The notes beneath the pieces are model-generated. The model had not been told where the DNA came from, searched no databases, and saw only the letters and a list, made by a program, of their open reading frames with translations. Made by a program: the position numbers and the translations under genes. Positions 18,901 to 32,071 of a stretch of 64,000 nt of DNA are shown here, in pieces. Source of the stretch: Crotophaga sulcirostris (Eukaryota; Chordata; Aves; Cuculiformes; Crotophagidae); assembly GCA_013397455.1 (NCBI GenBank), contig VYZB01000168.1, forward strand, positions 309,889 through 373,888. Reading direction: 5' to 3'. The number at the start of each line of letters is the position of its first letter. The stretch's first letter is position 1.

Positions 18901-21900
18901 GTGCAAAACATAGCATGGTATTATCTCTGGTAGTGTGAAACTGGGCTTACCCTGAAAAGCCTCTTGAGTTTCCCCAGAAAGCCTTCCTGGTACACTGCCT
19001 TATGTGCATCTGCTGTAATGTCTGTGGATGTGCACAGCCTGTGAATCCTGTTTGATTTTAATGAACTGTTTATATTGAACTTATGTTGGCAAGGTTCATG
19101 TTGTATATTACACTCTTCTTTCTGGAAACAGCCACAGAAGAGTCCAAAGAAATTAACAGCAGTATAATTGCATTGTTCTGATTGAACAGTGAATGTATTG
19201 GAGATTGTGCTGGCTCATCTGAAGGGCATAGATGAACATCAGGAAACTTCTAGCTCTTGAACAATCTTCATAATGCTTTTCTGTTCAGAAAGTTGTAAAT
19301 GTTTGCCTTGGTTCACTTTTTACTTTTCTCCATTGTGTCACTTTTTGAAGGATCAGTGTTTCAAAAATCCTCTAATGTTTTCCCAACAACTTTTCATTTC
19401 CAAGTTAGACACAGTCACAGCTTGCTTAAACGTGCTAGTTCTTGTGCCAGCATTTGCTTAAATGGATCTTCCTTCTTTTTAACGTTTATGGAGAAGGGAT
19501 TAGAGCAATACATTTTCCCTGTTTCAAAAGGGGAAGAGAAGATAAGGTGAGAGAAGTTTCTCTTTCACTCGGATGTATGTTGTATGAATGATGGAAACTG
19601 CTTCACTTCTGGATTAGAGCAGGCTAGAAATCTTCATGATCTGATAAAAACTTGAGAAGAATTGTATGACTGAAAGGTCAGGGAGTTTAGCAAAGTCAGA
19701 ACAGTAGTGTGGGCTAATTGAGATTTATTTGTATTTTCTTGCACGTGGAAGTGTTCTCGATAAACTGATCTTTGCAAAGCTACGTAGCAAAACTTCTGGT
19801 TGGTGTTAGGGAAAGCTCTCAGAGGTCAAACTCAAATGCACATATATGCTACAGTTAAAGGTTGGTGCCTTTCAGTAACTAAGATGACTGAGCGGACAAA
19901 TTATGGCATGACTTTAAGTGGGCCTCTTGACTTCCACCATAGCAAAAGTGTCTTGTCAATTCTTATTAGGAATCCTGTTCAGTCTTGCTTTATCAGCTGT
20001 GGAGGATGTCAGACACTCCTGCAGGTGTTCTTCTGGTAGTTGTTCAAGGACATCAAGCTATTGTGAATGGTTTAAATTTGGAGAGAAAATGCATCAGGTA
20101 GCTGTATCTGCATTAGCTGTGGAGCTACTGGTCTCTCAAATCTGTTAATGGTGCTGCCCTCAACAAAGTCAGGATTTACTTCCCAGCATCATGAGTTTTT
20201 GCTTTTAAATACCACTAGCAAAATAGTCAGAAGTTTGGGATCTTGGTCTACAATGGATTTATATTTCATATAATGCATCTAGTGAGTCACATATTTGTTT
20301 TTCATGTGAGTTTTCTTCACTGTGCATGAGGAAATAAACGTGGTTGAAACCATTTTGAAAGAAAATGCAGGAAAATTGGCTATTAATTCAAAGTTGCTAA
20401 ATGCTGTCCTTGGATGCTTAGTTGGGCTGTCTTTGTCTACATCTATCCATCTTGGGGATGATTTGCAGTCCTTTTCTATTGGCACGTCTGTTTCTCTTTG
20501 TAGATGGTAAAATAGATTCTTAGCTAATATTTCATAAAACAACATATGAAAGGAAAGTTCTGCAATTTATATCTTGTTGAAGGAGTCATTATTTTATGCT
20601 GCTGATGCTGCTTGAAAATAGATCAAGAATAGGTAACTCTTGCCTTAAAAGAGCTTTGCTTTGTAGTTCACAGTTAACATGAAATTCTTGTGGGCATGCT
20701 GAATCAGTGGTGTTTTGTCTCCAGTAAATCTTTTGGCCTCAAGAGCAACCCAAAATGTGTTTGTGAGCTGTCATAAAGGGTGCTTCATTCTTTTCTCCTC
20801 CTTTTATGATGCTGCATTACTTAAGGTGTTCTACTTTTTCTTTCAATGTCAAGAATTTTATTTTAATAGCACCTGTGAAATCTGGAGACTTATGGAAGAT
20901 TAGTATATCTGCCAGAAGTTTATATTTATAACACTCATGAAGAATATATGAGATTATACATAAAGCTAAACTCTTCTTCACTCTTTGGATCTTCTTGCTA
21001 GATGATGTGAAATGTCATAACCTAGTGAAGAGGTTTTCTGTTCAGGAAGACAGTATGCTGGGCATATTCCCTGAATTTTCCTTGAAGATAATTAATCTTA
21101 ACCATCTTTGAAGTATGTTGCCTAATGTCGATCTATATTTCAGTGCTAGATGTTTGTTTGAAAGGACTGTGTTATGTATTTGCTATAGGTTGATTCAGAA
21201 AGGCAAAGATGTAAATTACTATGTTCATGCCATTTTTCTATATTTTGTATATTTTACAATTTAACATCTAGTTTATTGAAGTTGGCTGCTTGTCATTGGA
21301 GTGAAGAAGGTCTTTAGTCAGGAAAAGTATCGGAGTAAGAGGCAGCAGGAGATTTCAGGACGCTTTTTTGAAGCCTGTGAGAGGAATTCTGCACAATACT
21401 TCCTGGATTTTCTTTGGGCAACTGCATGGATGGGGATAAGCAGTCCTCTCCAGTGCAGACTGCAGTTATGGTGTTGCAACACATGAAGAAAACTAGAGGT
21501 GACCTCTTGGAATTTCTCCTTCAGACATTCTGTCAACATCATACCTCTGGACATACATCATTGGGACTTTGATATCCCTGCTGATAAAAAGATAAGCCAT
21601 GACCTATTTTATGTCTCTGCAGTCTAAGCTGTGCTGAACTCATTGGAGAGATGTGTTGGAACCCAATTAACTCACTCTTTGCCTTTGCCCTTGTTACAGT
21701 TTGCCTTGCCCACCTTGATCCCAGCCATGTCAGTGATCTGGTGCTATGGATGGGACTGCAGTCAACATGTTCAGAGACTGCCTGTACTGTAGAAATGTCC
21801 AGAAGTAGAGTAGTAACCAACCACAGCAAAAGTCATGAGTGTAGCGCATGGAATCATTCTTCTGTACTGAGGAGGCTCACCTATAAATTGATGTGGATAC

Positions 21901-24900
21901 ACACAATATTTCTTTTTTCTTCCTGGTCTCCCACTTTCTGACAATTGTGTAGAGTTGAATATGAAACAAATTGAGAAACTGTGAGTTAGTACTAGTCTAT
22001 TAGCATTAGATATATTTCCCCTAGGATTTGTTGAAGTTTGATATTCCCCTTTGGGATCTGGGTTCTTGGATCTCAATTTAATCTCAAGCAGAGTGAGGCT
22101 TCTAGAGTGTGTCTGGATGTGTGTCCAACCCGCAGTAGTTCTTCTATGTTTGCAGTCTTCGAAATCAGAACTGTCATCATCAAAACAGCTGTTTCTTGAA
22201 AAAAAGCAGGCCATGAGCATAAGAGGTTCATGTTTACAAAGCCAGTTTGAGAATCAACTGTAGTTTCAAGCGTAATACCAAGATAAGTCTATGATAACAA
22301 GAGGAGTAATTCACGCTAACGTTTTCATATGTTAGATTGCACTGGATGCACATTAATAAAACAGATACGTAGAAAGATGGTGTCACACTGCAAGATGTTT
22401 GTCTGGTTGTTTTCATCGGCCTGACAAAACTCCAGTACGAAAGGTACAGAGTGTGGAGAGACTCTGTAATGAACTGGCATTCCAAATCATCTGTCAGAAC
22501 TCTCGTCAGCTGGGAACAGACACACTGACAGACATGAGACTCGTAGTATAACCATGTGGTGCTTTATCTTTTATTTAAAACTCAGTTGGCTTCTTGTTCT
22601 GTAAGTTTAATAGAGATGTAGTCTCCATTGCCACAGTGTCAGTTTTGCTATAGTTTTATCTTGCGGAATGTTGAATGGTGTGTGCCTCGCTCTGTGGCAA
22701 AGAATGCATTAAGAGTCTTGGGAAACACAGCAACGCTAGATTTTGATTGAGATTCATTTACAGAAGGAATTTCCTACAGTTTTTATAGTCTCAAACCAAC
22801 AATGTTTTGGTGAAATAAACCGTTATATGCAAAAACTACAACAAAATATATAGTGGTTAAGCAGTCTTGATGCAGTGCTGTTAACTGTTGTTAACTGATC
22901 CTAGCATTCTATTATGGTGCATATCAAGAACAGTCTTATAGCTTGTATTCTTTGACTTCCAGTTATTTCATAGATGAGGAAAACTGTTCTGTTAGCCTTT
23001 TTGCTTATGAAATATTACTTCTTGAACAGTCTATGCAAATAAAATAAAGGAAAGAAACTATTGTTTTCATTTAGAGCTAATCAAAATTTTAAATTTGTGT
23101 TGTGCAGGGATCCTTAATACTTTTCTGTTTTGTTCCACTAAAATGTATTTCAAACAAATTTGAAGACTGTTTTTGATGTCAGGTTTTGGTTTTATGTTCT
23201 TTCGTGACATAGTGAGAGATGCGTGTTGAGATCCTGCTATCCTGATGATTGTGCTCTGACATAATGGAAGTGATCCATTTATTTTTTAAAAAACTGTGTC
23301 AGTCTTTCATTGTAGCATACATGGTATGTCAATACTGAATGTCAGTCATCTTTTTATAGTTTCAGCTACTGCCATATCATTATGATGTTTTTATTATGAG
23401 CAGAACATGACAATTTCTATATGTGACAATACAAAATCTCAGCAAGCAACTGAACATGATGCAGAATGCAAATAGCATCTTTGAAATAGAGGAGATTTTC
23501 TTAAGTTTCAGCATGTTGGTTTTCTTTTTTTTCTTTCTCTGGTGGAAAAGTGGTCTTGACAAAAGGTCAGTGTTACATTAGAAGTGTATATTAGAAAAAA
23601 CAGACCTGAAAGAGGCACCCTGTTCTCTCCCAATAGAGGATGGATCACAACCTGTCTTTCTCCCAGGCTTCTAGTTCTTTCCCCAGATAACCTGAATTTG
23701 AGGTTTAGGTCTTCATTCCAATTTGGAGGTTTTGCCATAGCTGTAAGGAATTTGAAATGTTTCTCACTGAACAGATTAAGCTCTACAGCATCCGCTGCTG
23801 ATAAGCCTTCCAAGCTGTCACAAGTTTGCTCTGTCCTCACTTGTGCTTTGTGAAAGGTGTTGCAGTTTGTGTACCTGTCCTGTAGACTTCAGACAGAGTC
23901 AGAAATGGTGAAATCTGGCAGACTTCAAAGGACCATGAGTACACTGGGGGAAAGTGGTGGGCAGGCTTTTTGATCAACATGAAATACAATGCCAGCAAAC
24001 CTTTAACTTAGCTGACATTAGTGCAGCCCAACTGAAATAGCATTTAGAGTTAATGAAACTAGTTTTAACACTATTGCAATGCTTTCTGTGTGTGAAGATG
24101 TGACATTTTACAAGTGCCTTGCAAAGACAGAATTGATTCTTAGAAGAATACATTTCTCTAGTCCAGACAAGACCTAATAGATCTTTTTCCTAGATAGCAG
24201 ACTTAACTTTTTCTTAATTTTCTCCCTTGATTAAAAACTTGAATAGGGTGAGGTTTCTACTAAATGTCTACTCAAAACAAGCTTAGAGAAAATGGAATGT
24301 CAGCCTTAATGCCACTTTAATATGGTTTGACATGATAAGGTCCTGAAAGTCTCCTAACGATGTATGTGCAAGTATGGCATGTGTACGCTTGCTGTATTTG
24401 GAATTGGTGTGTGCAGGAATATATAGTCACAAAATATTGATGACACTATGCTGTGGAGAGTGCCTGGAATAAGGAGCACCGGCAAAGAAAAGGAGAACTG
24501 ACTAGCAAAGCCAAGATATAGACTTAGATGAAAGGCAACTGAATATTCAATACAGAAGGTTGAAAACACCAGAGTGTCAGACTGCTGGGACAAGGAAGTA
24601 TATCCCCTGTTAAAGGAGCAAAAACCAGATTTCTCATAAACAATTTCTTTATTAATATCTAGATTTATAAGGGAAATAGGACAATTCTAAAGGACATTTA
24701 TGCTTCTAGGTGTGAAACAATTTCCTGTGTGTCTCTGTGTATGCACACAAACACTTATTCTAACCTTTTTCTATAGTGCTGATTATGTATTTAGTATAGA
24801 TGAAATTCTAGTTTTGGTAAGTTGATTTTTTTCTATCCATAAAATTCTGCTGACTTCTCTTTCGTGTCTAAATACTTGACTGATTATTGAATTCCATGCA

Positions 24901-25132
24901 TTTATGAGTACATCAGAAGTCTTATTTAACAATTAGTGTCTGCAAAATCAAGGAAAGGCATGTCATGCATGTGCCACATATTTAGATAACGCTTTAAAAA
25001 AAAAAGCCATCTGTTCAGCTCTTCATTTTTAGGGCGTTTTTTATTCTATGATACAGTGTACCCATTGATAAGGAGGGTTCAAAACCTGCTTGTGTATCTA
25101 CTAGGCATAGTGTTATTTTTTTGTTTATATAT

Positions 25133-25160
25133 GTCTGTCTGTCTGTGTGTGTGTGTATAT
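25133..25160. repeat. (TCTG)n/(TG)n microsatellite
   Basis: GTCTGTCTGTCTG runs directly into GTGTGTGTGTGTATAT. It is a compound TCTG/TG microsatellite, likely length-polymorphic. Confidence 0.85.
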
Positions 25161-26034
25161 TATCAGCTGCCTGAATTTTCGAAACAGTAACAATTTAATA
25201 GAAGCTCCTTAGGGTGACATTTTGCAGCTAGCAAGCAAGCTTGAGTCTGGACAAAGACAATAGAACATCACAATGAGCTGTGGACAGTAGCCACTCATAA
25301 AAATTATTATTTTTGTTTGTGATCGTTTGTTTTTTTCATATGTAATCTGAAACTAGGTAATGGCTCTTTGGAATAACCTGTAACCTCTTATATGTTTTAA
25401 TAATACAAGGTTTTGTAATATTGTTTTACATTTTTTTTTTTTTGTCCAAAGCAGACGCATTAGTTATCATTTGCTTATCGTAAACAGTTATCTAAATCAA
25501 GAGTATGGCAACTGCTTATTCTGTCTTTCACGTTGGTGGGCAAATTCCACAGACCATCTAAACTTGTTTACTGCCTACTTGAAGTGTTTGGATAATGGTC
25601 TGATGGACTGGTATTATAGAATCTATGAATCAAAGTTAAATTGAGGGCGTAACACAGAACAAAATCATGTTCATGTGCAAATGCAAGTAAGTAAAGGAAA
25701 CCATAGTATAAAATAATTCCAGAATCTTGGTTGTAGGTGCAGACTAGTTAAATCTTTCATGATGAGTGTGAGGTTTGCACAAACGATGCCTGCCATATGT
25801 TTCCCCACAGTTGAGAGTACTTCTCCTGTGTATGTGTGCAGCATTGACAGGATGAAGCTTGGACTTGGTGACTCCATGCTCTGAATACATCTGATCTGCA
25901 GCTTGGCAGTTAACTGAACCAGCTCGTAGGGTCCTCTGCTCTTGCGTCACACCTGGAAGAGAGTGAGGGATACTGGGAATGGTCAAAGTATTCCTACCAG
26001 CAGATGAACTCTCGAAATGCGGTCTAGCACTGTG

Positions 26035-26048
26035 GCGCCTTCTGCTAG
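26035..26048 (-). promoter_or_regulatory. Candidate CTCF site (minus)
   Basis: Read on the minus strand, CTAGCAGAAGGCGC fits 12 of 14 positions of the CTCF core CCASYAGRKGGCRS. This is motif evidence only. Confidence 0.25.
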
Positions 26049-27780
26049 TGTTTCATGTCCTCTGATGCTGTCTTTCCTATCAGAAAACACTTGAGAGGAT
26101 GGTGTGCCTAGATTGTAGAGGTTTGCAGGAGACACAGTAACTTCTGTTTGTTTCCAGGTGTGAAAAGGATTTACTGAAATTAAATTTGATGTTACTAAGA
26201 TTTCTGTGAATTTGGTCAGTGGAGCTTAGATTAGAAGAACAGAAATAATTCTTTGTCGAGGCTTAGAAATTTCCATGTTTGCTTTCCTTCTGGGGTAAAG
26301 TAGATGATGTGGAAACGTTTCTGAATGAGCCCAGAATTTGTTTTTCCTGAAACATGCTTTTTGTGTTTTCTACAGCTGTGGAATATCTCTGTCTTCTGTT
26401 GGCTCTTAATGAGTGATGTCTGAGTTACTGGTCCTACTAGAGGCTGAGTCTTTATTTTTAGTGTCCCACTGTCTGTTTTGAGGCAATGTTTTAGTAAGAG
26501 TTGGTTTGAACTTAACTAGACTTGAAACTGTGCACGTATTTGAGTATGTGCAGGTATGTGTTCATATACTTAGCTACCAGTTCTGGAGCATCAGGGTATA
26601 TGTTTGACTGCATCCTCTTGGATATCTGCCTTTGCATCCAGTTATGAATGCCCAAAGTAAATGCATGCTAGTGTAATGAGGGTTTTTCAGAACAGCACAG
26701 GACAGGTCCAAACTTACCAATTTGTTGTATCTGACTGGCACTAAACAGTGTGGGAAACGTTTAATTCAAAACGTGGGAGTCTGCCTGGTAAAATATTAAA
26801 TCCAGGAAGTGCAAGGAAGAGCAATGAGAAATTTAAGATAAAGATGCTAAGTGTAATTCAAAACCACACATCTCTTAAAACAATAAAACTTTCCTTAGAC
26901 AATCTATGTGTTATTGGATTTTGTGATTTCCAGTTGAACTCTTGATGCATGTGTGCTGACCTCAATGCAGAATCTTTTCGGTAATCCATATTGTTAGCAT
27001 GGTGTTGATTTAAAAATCTTAACTCTCTGCACACTCTGAGCAGCTGGATGGTAAACAAGCCTCGTTACTTATCTTTACCTTAGACTTTATGTGCAAACTT
27101 TAATACCTTATTCATATAAGGTCTGACCTTTTCGACTGTTGCAAACTAGCCTCCAAATAAACCGTGAATTATTAAACTACCCTTTATGTGAATGTAATGC
27201 AGTTCTCATCCTATTTTATATTTCTCTAACTTCTATTCCTGTCTTGTAGAAATGCATCCAAATGGCAAATCTATACTTCATAAGCGAAGTAGCTTTATCT
27301 TTTCCTAATTAGGCAAAACATTCAGAGTCTAAAGCTTTTGTTTGAACAGAACTGAGATCCTGTAATAAACGTTATGAGCATAGATGAAACTTCCATTCAC
27401 TTGTTAATAGGCATATAAGGATCAGTTTCATGTCATATTACAGGAGTACTGCTGTAATAAAAACTGGGGATTGTCTTCTAAAATAATAACATCAGTCTTG
27501 TGACAGAAGCTCATGTTCTATTAACTGTGCTGTTTCTGTTTAATTGTGTGGATGCATGAACCAAATATTGTCAGGTTGCAGTGGTATGTGTATTTTTATT
27601 TGCTTTGTATTAGCAATTCATGATAGTAAGGTGAAACCAACAGTCATGGGCTGAGGATCTGTTATGCCAAGCATAACTTTATCTTTCTTTAAAGACATCC
27701 ATTCTCTGGGCTGCTGTTCAGCCTCATGAATTCCCAAGCTTGAATTGCTATGGATCACAAATGAGGAAAAATCAGGAAAA

Positions 27781-27967
27781 TTTTTTTCACTGAAAGGGTT
27801 ATTAGGCACTAGAACAGCTGCCCAGGGAGTGGTTGAGTTGCCTTCCCTGGAGGTATTGAAAAGATGGGTAGATGAGGTGCTTGGGGATCTGGTTTAGTAT
27901 TGGATAGGTATGGTTGGACTCGATGATATCAAAGGTCTTTTCCAACCAAATGATTCTATATTTCTGA
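27781..27967 (+). mobile_element. CR1 LINE, short 3' fragment (sense)
   Basis: The fragment begins within the CACTGAAAGGGTTATTAGGCAC segment and runs through AACAGCTGCCCAGGGAG, CCCTGGAGGTATTGAAAAG and GGTATGGTTGGACTCGATGA. It ends in CAACCAAATGATTCTATATTTCTG, a decayed CR1 tail. It shares the GGTATGGTTGGACTCGA block with the copy at 60440-61209, so both probably belong to one subfamily, and it differs there from the copies at 11870 and 39249. Confidence 0.92.
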
Positions 27968-28035
27968 GAAGTGTGCATTTTTCAGGGAGGAGGAGAGTGA
28001 CTGTAGAGATGCAGCTATATGTAGAGATACATAGC

Positions 28036-28758
28036 TATATACTGGGGACAGAGTGGATGGAGAGTAGTCAGGCAGAAAGGGACTTGGGGGTGCTGGTAGA
28101 CAGGAAGCACAACATGAGCCAGCAGTGTGCCCAGGTGGACAAGAAGGCCAATGGTGTCCTGGCCTGCATCAGAAATAGTGTGGCCAGCAGGACCAGAGAA
28201 GTTATCGTCCCCCTCTACTCGACACTGGTCAGGCCTCACCTTGAGTACTGTGTGCAGTTCTGGGCCTCTCAGTTTGAGAAAGATGTCAAGATACTGGAGT
28301 GTGTCCAGAGGAGAGCAACAAAGATGGTGAAGGGGCTGGAGCACAAGCCCTGTGAGGAGCGACTGAGGGAACTGGGGTTGTTTAGCCTGGAGAAGAAGAG
28401 GCTCAGGGGAGACGTTATTGCTCTCTACAACTACCTAGGAGGTTGTAGTCAGGCAGGGGTTGGTCTCTTCTCTGAGGTGACCAGTGACAGAACAAGAGGA
28501 CATGGACTCAAGCTTTGACAGGGAAAGTATAGCCTTGATATTAGGAAGAAATTCTCCACTGAAAGGGTGATTGGCCATTGGAATGCACTGCCCAGGGAGG
28601 TGGTGGATTCGCTGTCCCTGGAGGTGCTTAAGAGGAGATTGGATAAGGCACTTAGTGCCATGGTTTAGATGATGAGTTGGTGTTAGTGTTGGGTTAAAAG
28701 TTTGACTTGGTGATCTCAGAGGTCCTTTCCAACCTTGTAATACTGTGATACTGTGATT
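28036..28758 (+). mobile_element. CR1 LINE, C-terminal ORF2 plus 3' UTR (sense), well preserved
   Basis: This is a 5'-truncated CR1 that keeps the last part of ORF2, the C-terminal end of the reverse-transcriptase protein. The + frame reads [10 protein letters not shown], then [20 protein letters not shown], then [15 protein letters not shown], all hallmarks of the CR1 C-terminus. The frame is open from about 28036, apart from one TGA at 28516-28518, to the usual terminator at 28666-28668. The 3' UTR ends in repeated ATACTGTG units (28739-28758). It starts about 70 bp after another CR1 tail (27781-27967). It lacks the endonuclease and the catalytic reverse-transcriptase core, so it cannot be autonomous. 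Confidence 0.95.
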
Positions 28759-31126
28759 AGTAAGTGGAAACAAATATGTGAGGATGGGTACACATAGTCT
28801 GTCATAAAAGCTAAACTTGATGGAGTTTTTTCAAAAAACTTTGGTTCAAGGAAATACAAAAACCACATTTCAACTGGTCATTTTAAGATGGCCCTTAAAT
28901 GTCAGCCTGAAGCATATTTGCAACTGTTTCTGCTGAAAAATGCAAAGGTTTCACTTGTTTTGTTTCCAGTGGCTTTGGAAAGATTTTTGTGCTCTCTAAA
29001 AGTGTGCTGCATTCATTTACAGCTGTGGCATATGTACAGCAATGGAGATGGCCTTGATTTATGCTGTTTCACTGCACTCTTCTCCTTGCTTAAGTTGAGG
29101 TTCTCCGTTTCAGAATACAGCCAACATCCTGATGATAAAGATGTATAGGGCAGCTGAAATATTTTGGTTAATGTCTCCCAGGTTGTCGTGACTTTTGTTA
29201 GAGGCCATAGGAGTTGAGATGCTCAATTTCTTTAAGAGAACGTGCAAGTTTGGGACTAGATACATGAACTATGACTGTGTTAACTACAGCTAGTTGACAG
29301 ATCTAAGACTGAGCATGAGTAGTTGGCAGTTTACTGCAATATGTAGTAATATGAACCAAAATGCCCCAAACACGGGTTGTGTTAGTGAAACCACTCTTGG
29401 AATATCAGACCTGCCTATAGTGGAGGATTTTTGTTCGCTGTGTTAATGCATTTATTGCATATTTTTTGATGCATTTCGTTTTTCAGTTATACATGAATTT
29501 ATTTTATTTTTTTTAGTGAACTGCATGTTGTAAAAAATACAGAATATGGTATGATTGGAGTAATGTTTGTACTGAAATCTGAATTTCTGTGTGGCTCACT
29601 GCTTGTTAGTTTCTTATTGTGAACTTTAACAGTGGATTAAATTTTTTGCATTTTTTTTGCCTTAGGTTTTGATGTATTTCAGTGAAGTTGACAACCCTTA
29701 CATTATTGCCATAAGAGGCACAGGAAAAGTATTCAATATCTTGAAAGAGACTGCTTTAGTGTATCTCAGTGAAATGCTTGGGAATATACAAGAATTTATA
29801 TTCTAAAACTATAATTTTAGGCTTGTCGTTATTGCTTGTCTAGGCAATAATTCTAGACTTGTCATCATAGAAAGGCACCTTCACACATCTTTAATTTCTG
29901 TAACTAGTTTTAATAATTTCCATGGGACCATCCTGAAAATAGACCTTTTCTCAGTTATATCCTGGTTATGCAGGTGAAATTGATTTATTTTTTGCTATCA
30001 CTTTTTTTTGTGATCTGGATAAGCATACATAAACATGAAATTGTGGATATTAAACTGTACCTAGCATTTTATATGCTTTCCCATGCAACTTCTTACATTT
30101 TCAGAGGATGAACCATAAAAGCAATGGAATGCATAACTTTACTTTCTGGACATGGTCAGCGCTATGCAATTTAGCTTGTGAATATAGAAGCTTTGGTAAT
30201 TCTAACAGTTGTTCAGCTTGTAATTATGTATAGAACTCTACATGAACTGGGAAGTTGTGTGTTGTTAAATACAAAATGACACCTAACTTTTTGAGGAAGT
30301 GGGGGTAGTGTTGAGGAGATGGGGAAACTCACGGTTTTTTTGGAATTTGCAGGCAATGAAAAAAGTGCAAAACTTTTATTTGCATACATTATAGTTTTTT
30401 CCCTTCAGTGATTACAGAATTAGAATGGTGATATGTATGTGTATCTATATAAATGTTTTGTGCTTTATGAGAACATACAGGGTTACTGAGCTAAAATAAC
30501 GGAGTTGAAACTTCATTGAATGGTCAGCTTCTTCTGAAATATAATTAGGAGATGTGGTAACTTCTATTTAGTCTGTGCGAACAGAAAATGTGTATGTGGA
30601 GCCAATGTGTATATGTCTGTTCTGAACTCCGTATACTGTCTTTACTCAACCTTTTGACTGTATTTGAATCATCTCCTAATTTCTACTTTCTTGTAACTAA
30701 TTTGCATAATGCTGCTGCTCACTTAAAATCAGTTCATTCTAAGCACTGATATAATGTGTTGTGCTAATGTAGATCCTTTCATTCAAGGAGATCAGAGTGG
30801 TTTGCAAATGCTCATAATTCTGTCCTCATCCTGTGAGTCAAAATGTATTGCTACCATCTTATCATCATAAAAATGGTAAAAGTGAAGTAGAAATTTAAGA
30901 ATTTGCACAACATATTAAAGGAAGGCTGTAACAGAACTATGTTTAAAACTCTGATATCTTTATTCTGGTACTTGTGTTTTCCTTTGTTTTTTTGTCTACT
31001 TTCTGAGTTTGCACAATAAGGTCTCTGGCTGAAAACAGCCTTTATTGATGGCAAAAGGGCTAGGCCATAATTTAAAACACTGGAAGATGAGTTTTGTTGC
31101 CAATCAGAGCAACCTACAGTAGTCTG

Positions 31127-31246
31127 TAAACAAACAAACAAAAAACCAAAAAACCAAAAAAACCCGCCAACAACAAAAACACAACAAACCCCCCAAAAAA
31201 CAAACCAAAACAGAAAAAAAACCCCAAAACCAAACAAAACCCAAAC
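31127..31246. repeat. A/C-rich low-complexity block
   Basis: About 120 bp consist almost only of A and C on the + strand (AAACAAACAAACAAAAAACC and similar, with CCCC runs). A minus-strand open frame across it (30851-31300) translates to Phe/Val/Gly/Trp-rich low complexity and is not a gene. A complementary T/G-rich block lies about 760 bp downstream. Confidence 0.9.
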
Positions 31247-32003
31247 CTTTTTACTCACAGAACGAGCAAACTTCAGAGTCCCCATTCTATACTTCTTCAA
31301 TTCCCTAAGTTCTAAAGATGCTTCTTTTCTACTAAACCTGCTGGTGTCAGACCGTATCTTTCTGCAAGCTGCAAGAACCTATCTGACAATGGTTCCTGCA
31401 AGTTACTGCTGCTTTTGTCTTCCTATGTTTTCATGTCAGACTTGGCCTTAATCACTTTGTGGAACATTGTGCCTTGTGAAGGCATTTTCTGTTTGTCTGC
31501 ACATGGACATTAATTCCTTAGACAGCTTTAGGGCTTCTACAAAATCAAATGGTGAAAATTGAAGCAGTGTCTTTTGCCATTTCCATGTTAAGTGACTGGA
31601 TGTGTAGATGCTGATATTTTATCTTGTTCTTGAACAACTTCATATTGCAAACTTGATTTGTTATCTAGTTGATGCACAGTAAGTGCAGTATGCTGTCACC
31701 TTTGGCAACATGATCTTTCTGAATAGGTGTAGGAATTTACATCAAAGAAAATGTCTCAATACCAGTAAGCTGAAACTTTCCTTTCCCAGAAGGAAAGTAA
31801 TATTAAAGTGCAGAGGAAGTTGAGGGACAGCTTATCTCGTTTGGTAACTTTCCTTAAGTTACTTCAGTTTGTCCAAGAACATGGCTGCAAGAGTCAGCCT
31901 TCTTTTTTTGTTGATTGGTTGTAGTTTGCATACAGGCTGTGTCCAAAGACTTTTGTGTAACAGTATAGCTATCCCTAAAATTTTGATCAATTAAGAAAAC
32001 CCC

Positions 32004-32071
32004 TGTTTTTTCTTGCTGTTTTTTGATGGGGTTTTGTTTTTTTGTTTTTGGTTCGGTTTTTTTTTCCTTTT
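32004..32071. repeat. T/G-rich low-complexity block
   Basis: A run of T with interspersed G and GG (GTTTTTTGATGGGGTTTTGT, then TTTTTTGTTTTTGGTTCGG and T-rich sequence). It is roughly complementary in composition and spacing to the A/C-rich block at 31127-31246. Confidence 0.8.

Noticed and set aside
21771..22220. 149-codon minus-strand open frame
   Set aside because: It has no recognisable domain, a composition like random translation and no exon boundary signals consistent with a gene.
23508..23853. Overlapping open frames of 110 (-) and 89 (+) codons
   Set aside because: They are open in both directions in a somewhat GC-richer unique stretch. I see no motif, splice context or homologue. 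It could be an old repeat, but I cannot support it.
28015..28773. Minus-strand open frames across the CR1 (28015-28344, 28435-28773 and others)
   Set aside because: They are antisense shadows of the CR1 ORF2 and 3' UTR.
30851..31300. 149-codon minus-strand open frame
   Set aside because: Its middle is the translation of a T/G-rich simple repeat (Phe, Val, Gly and Trp runs), and it has no protein-like flanks.
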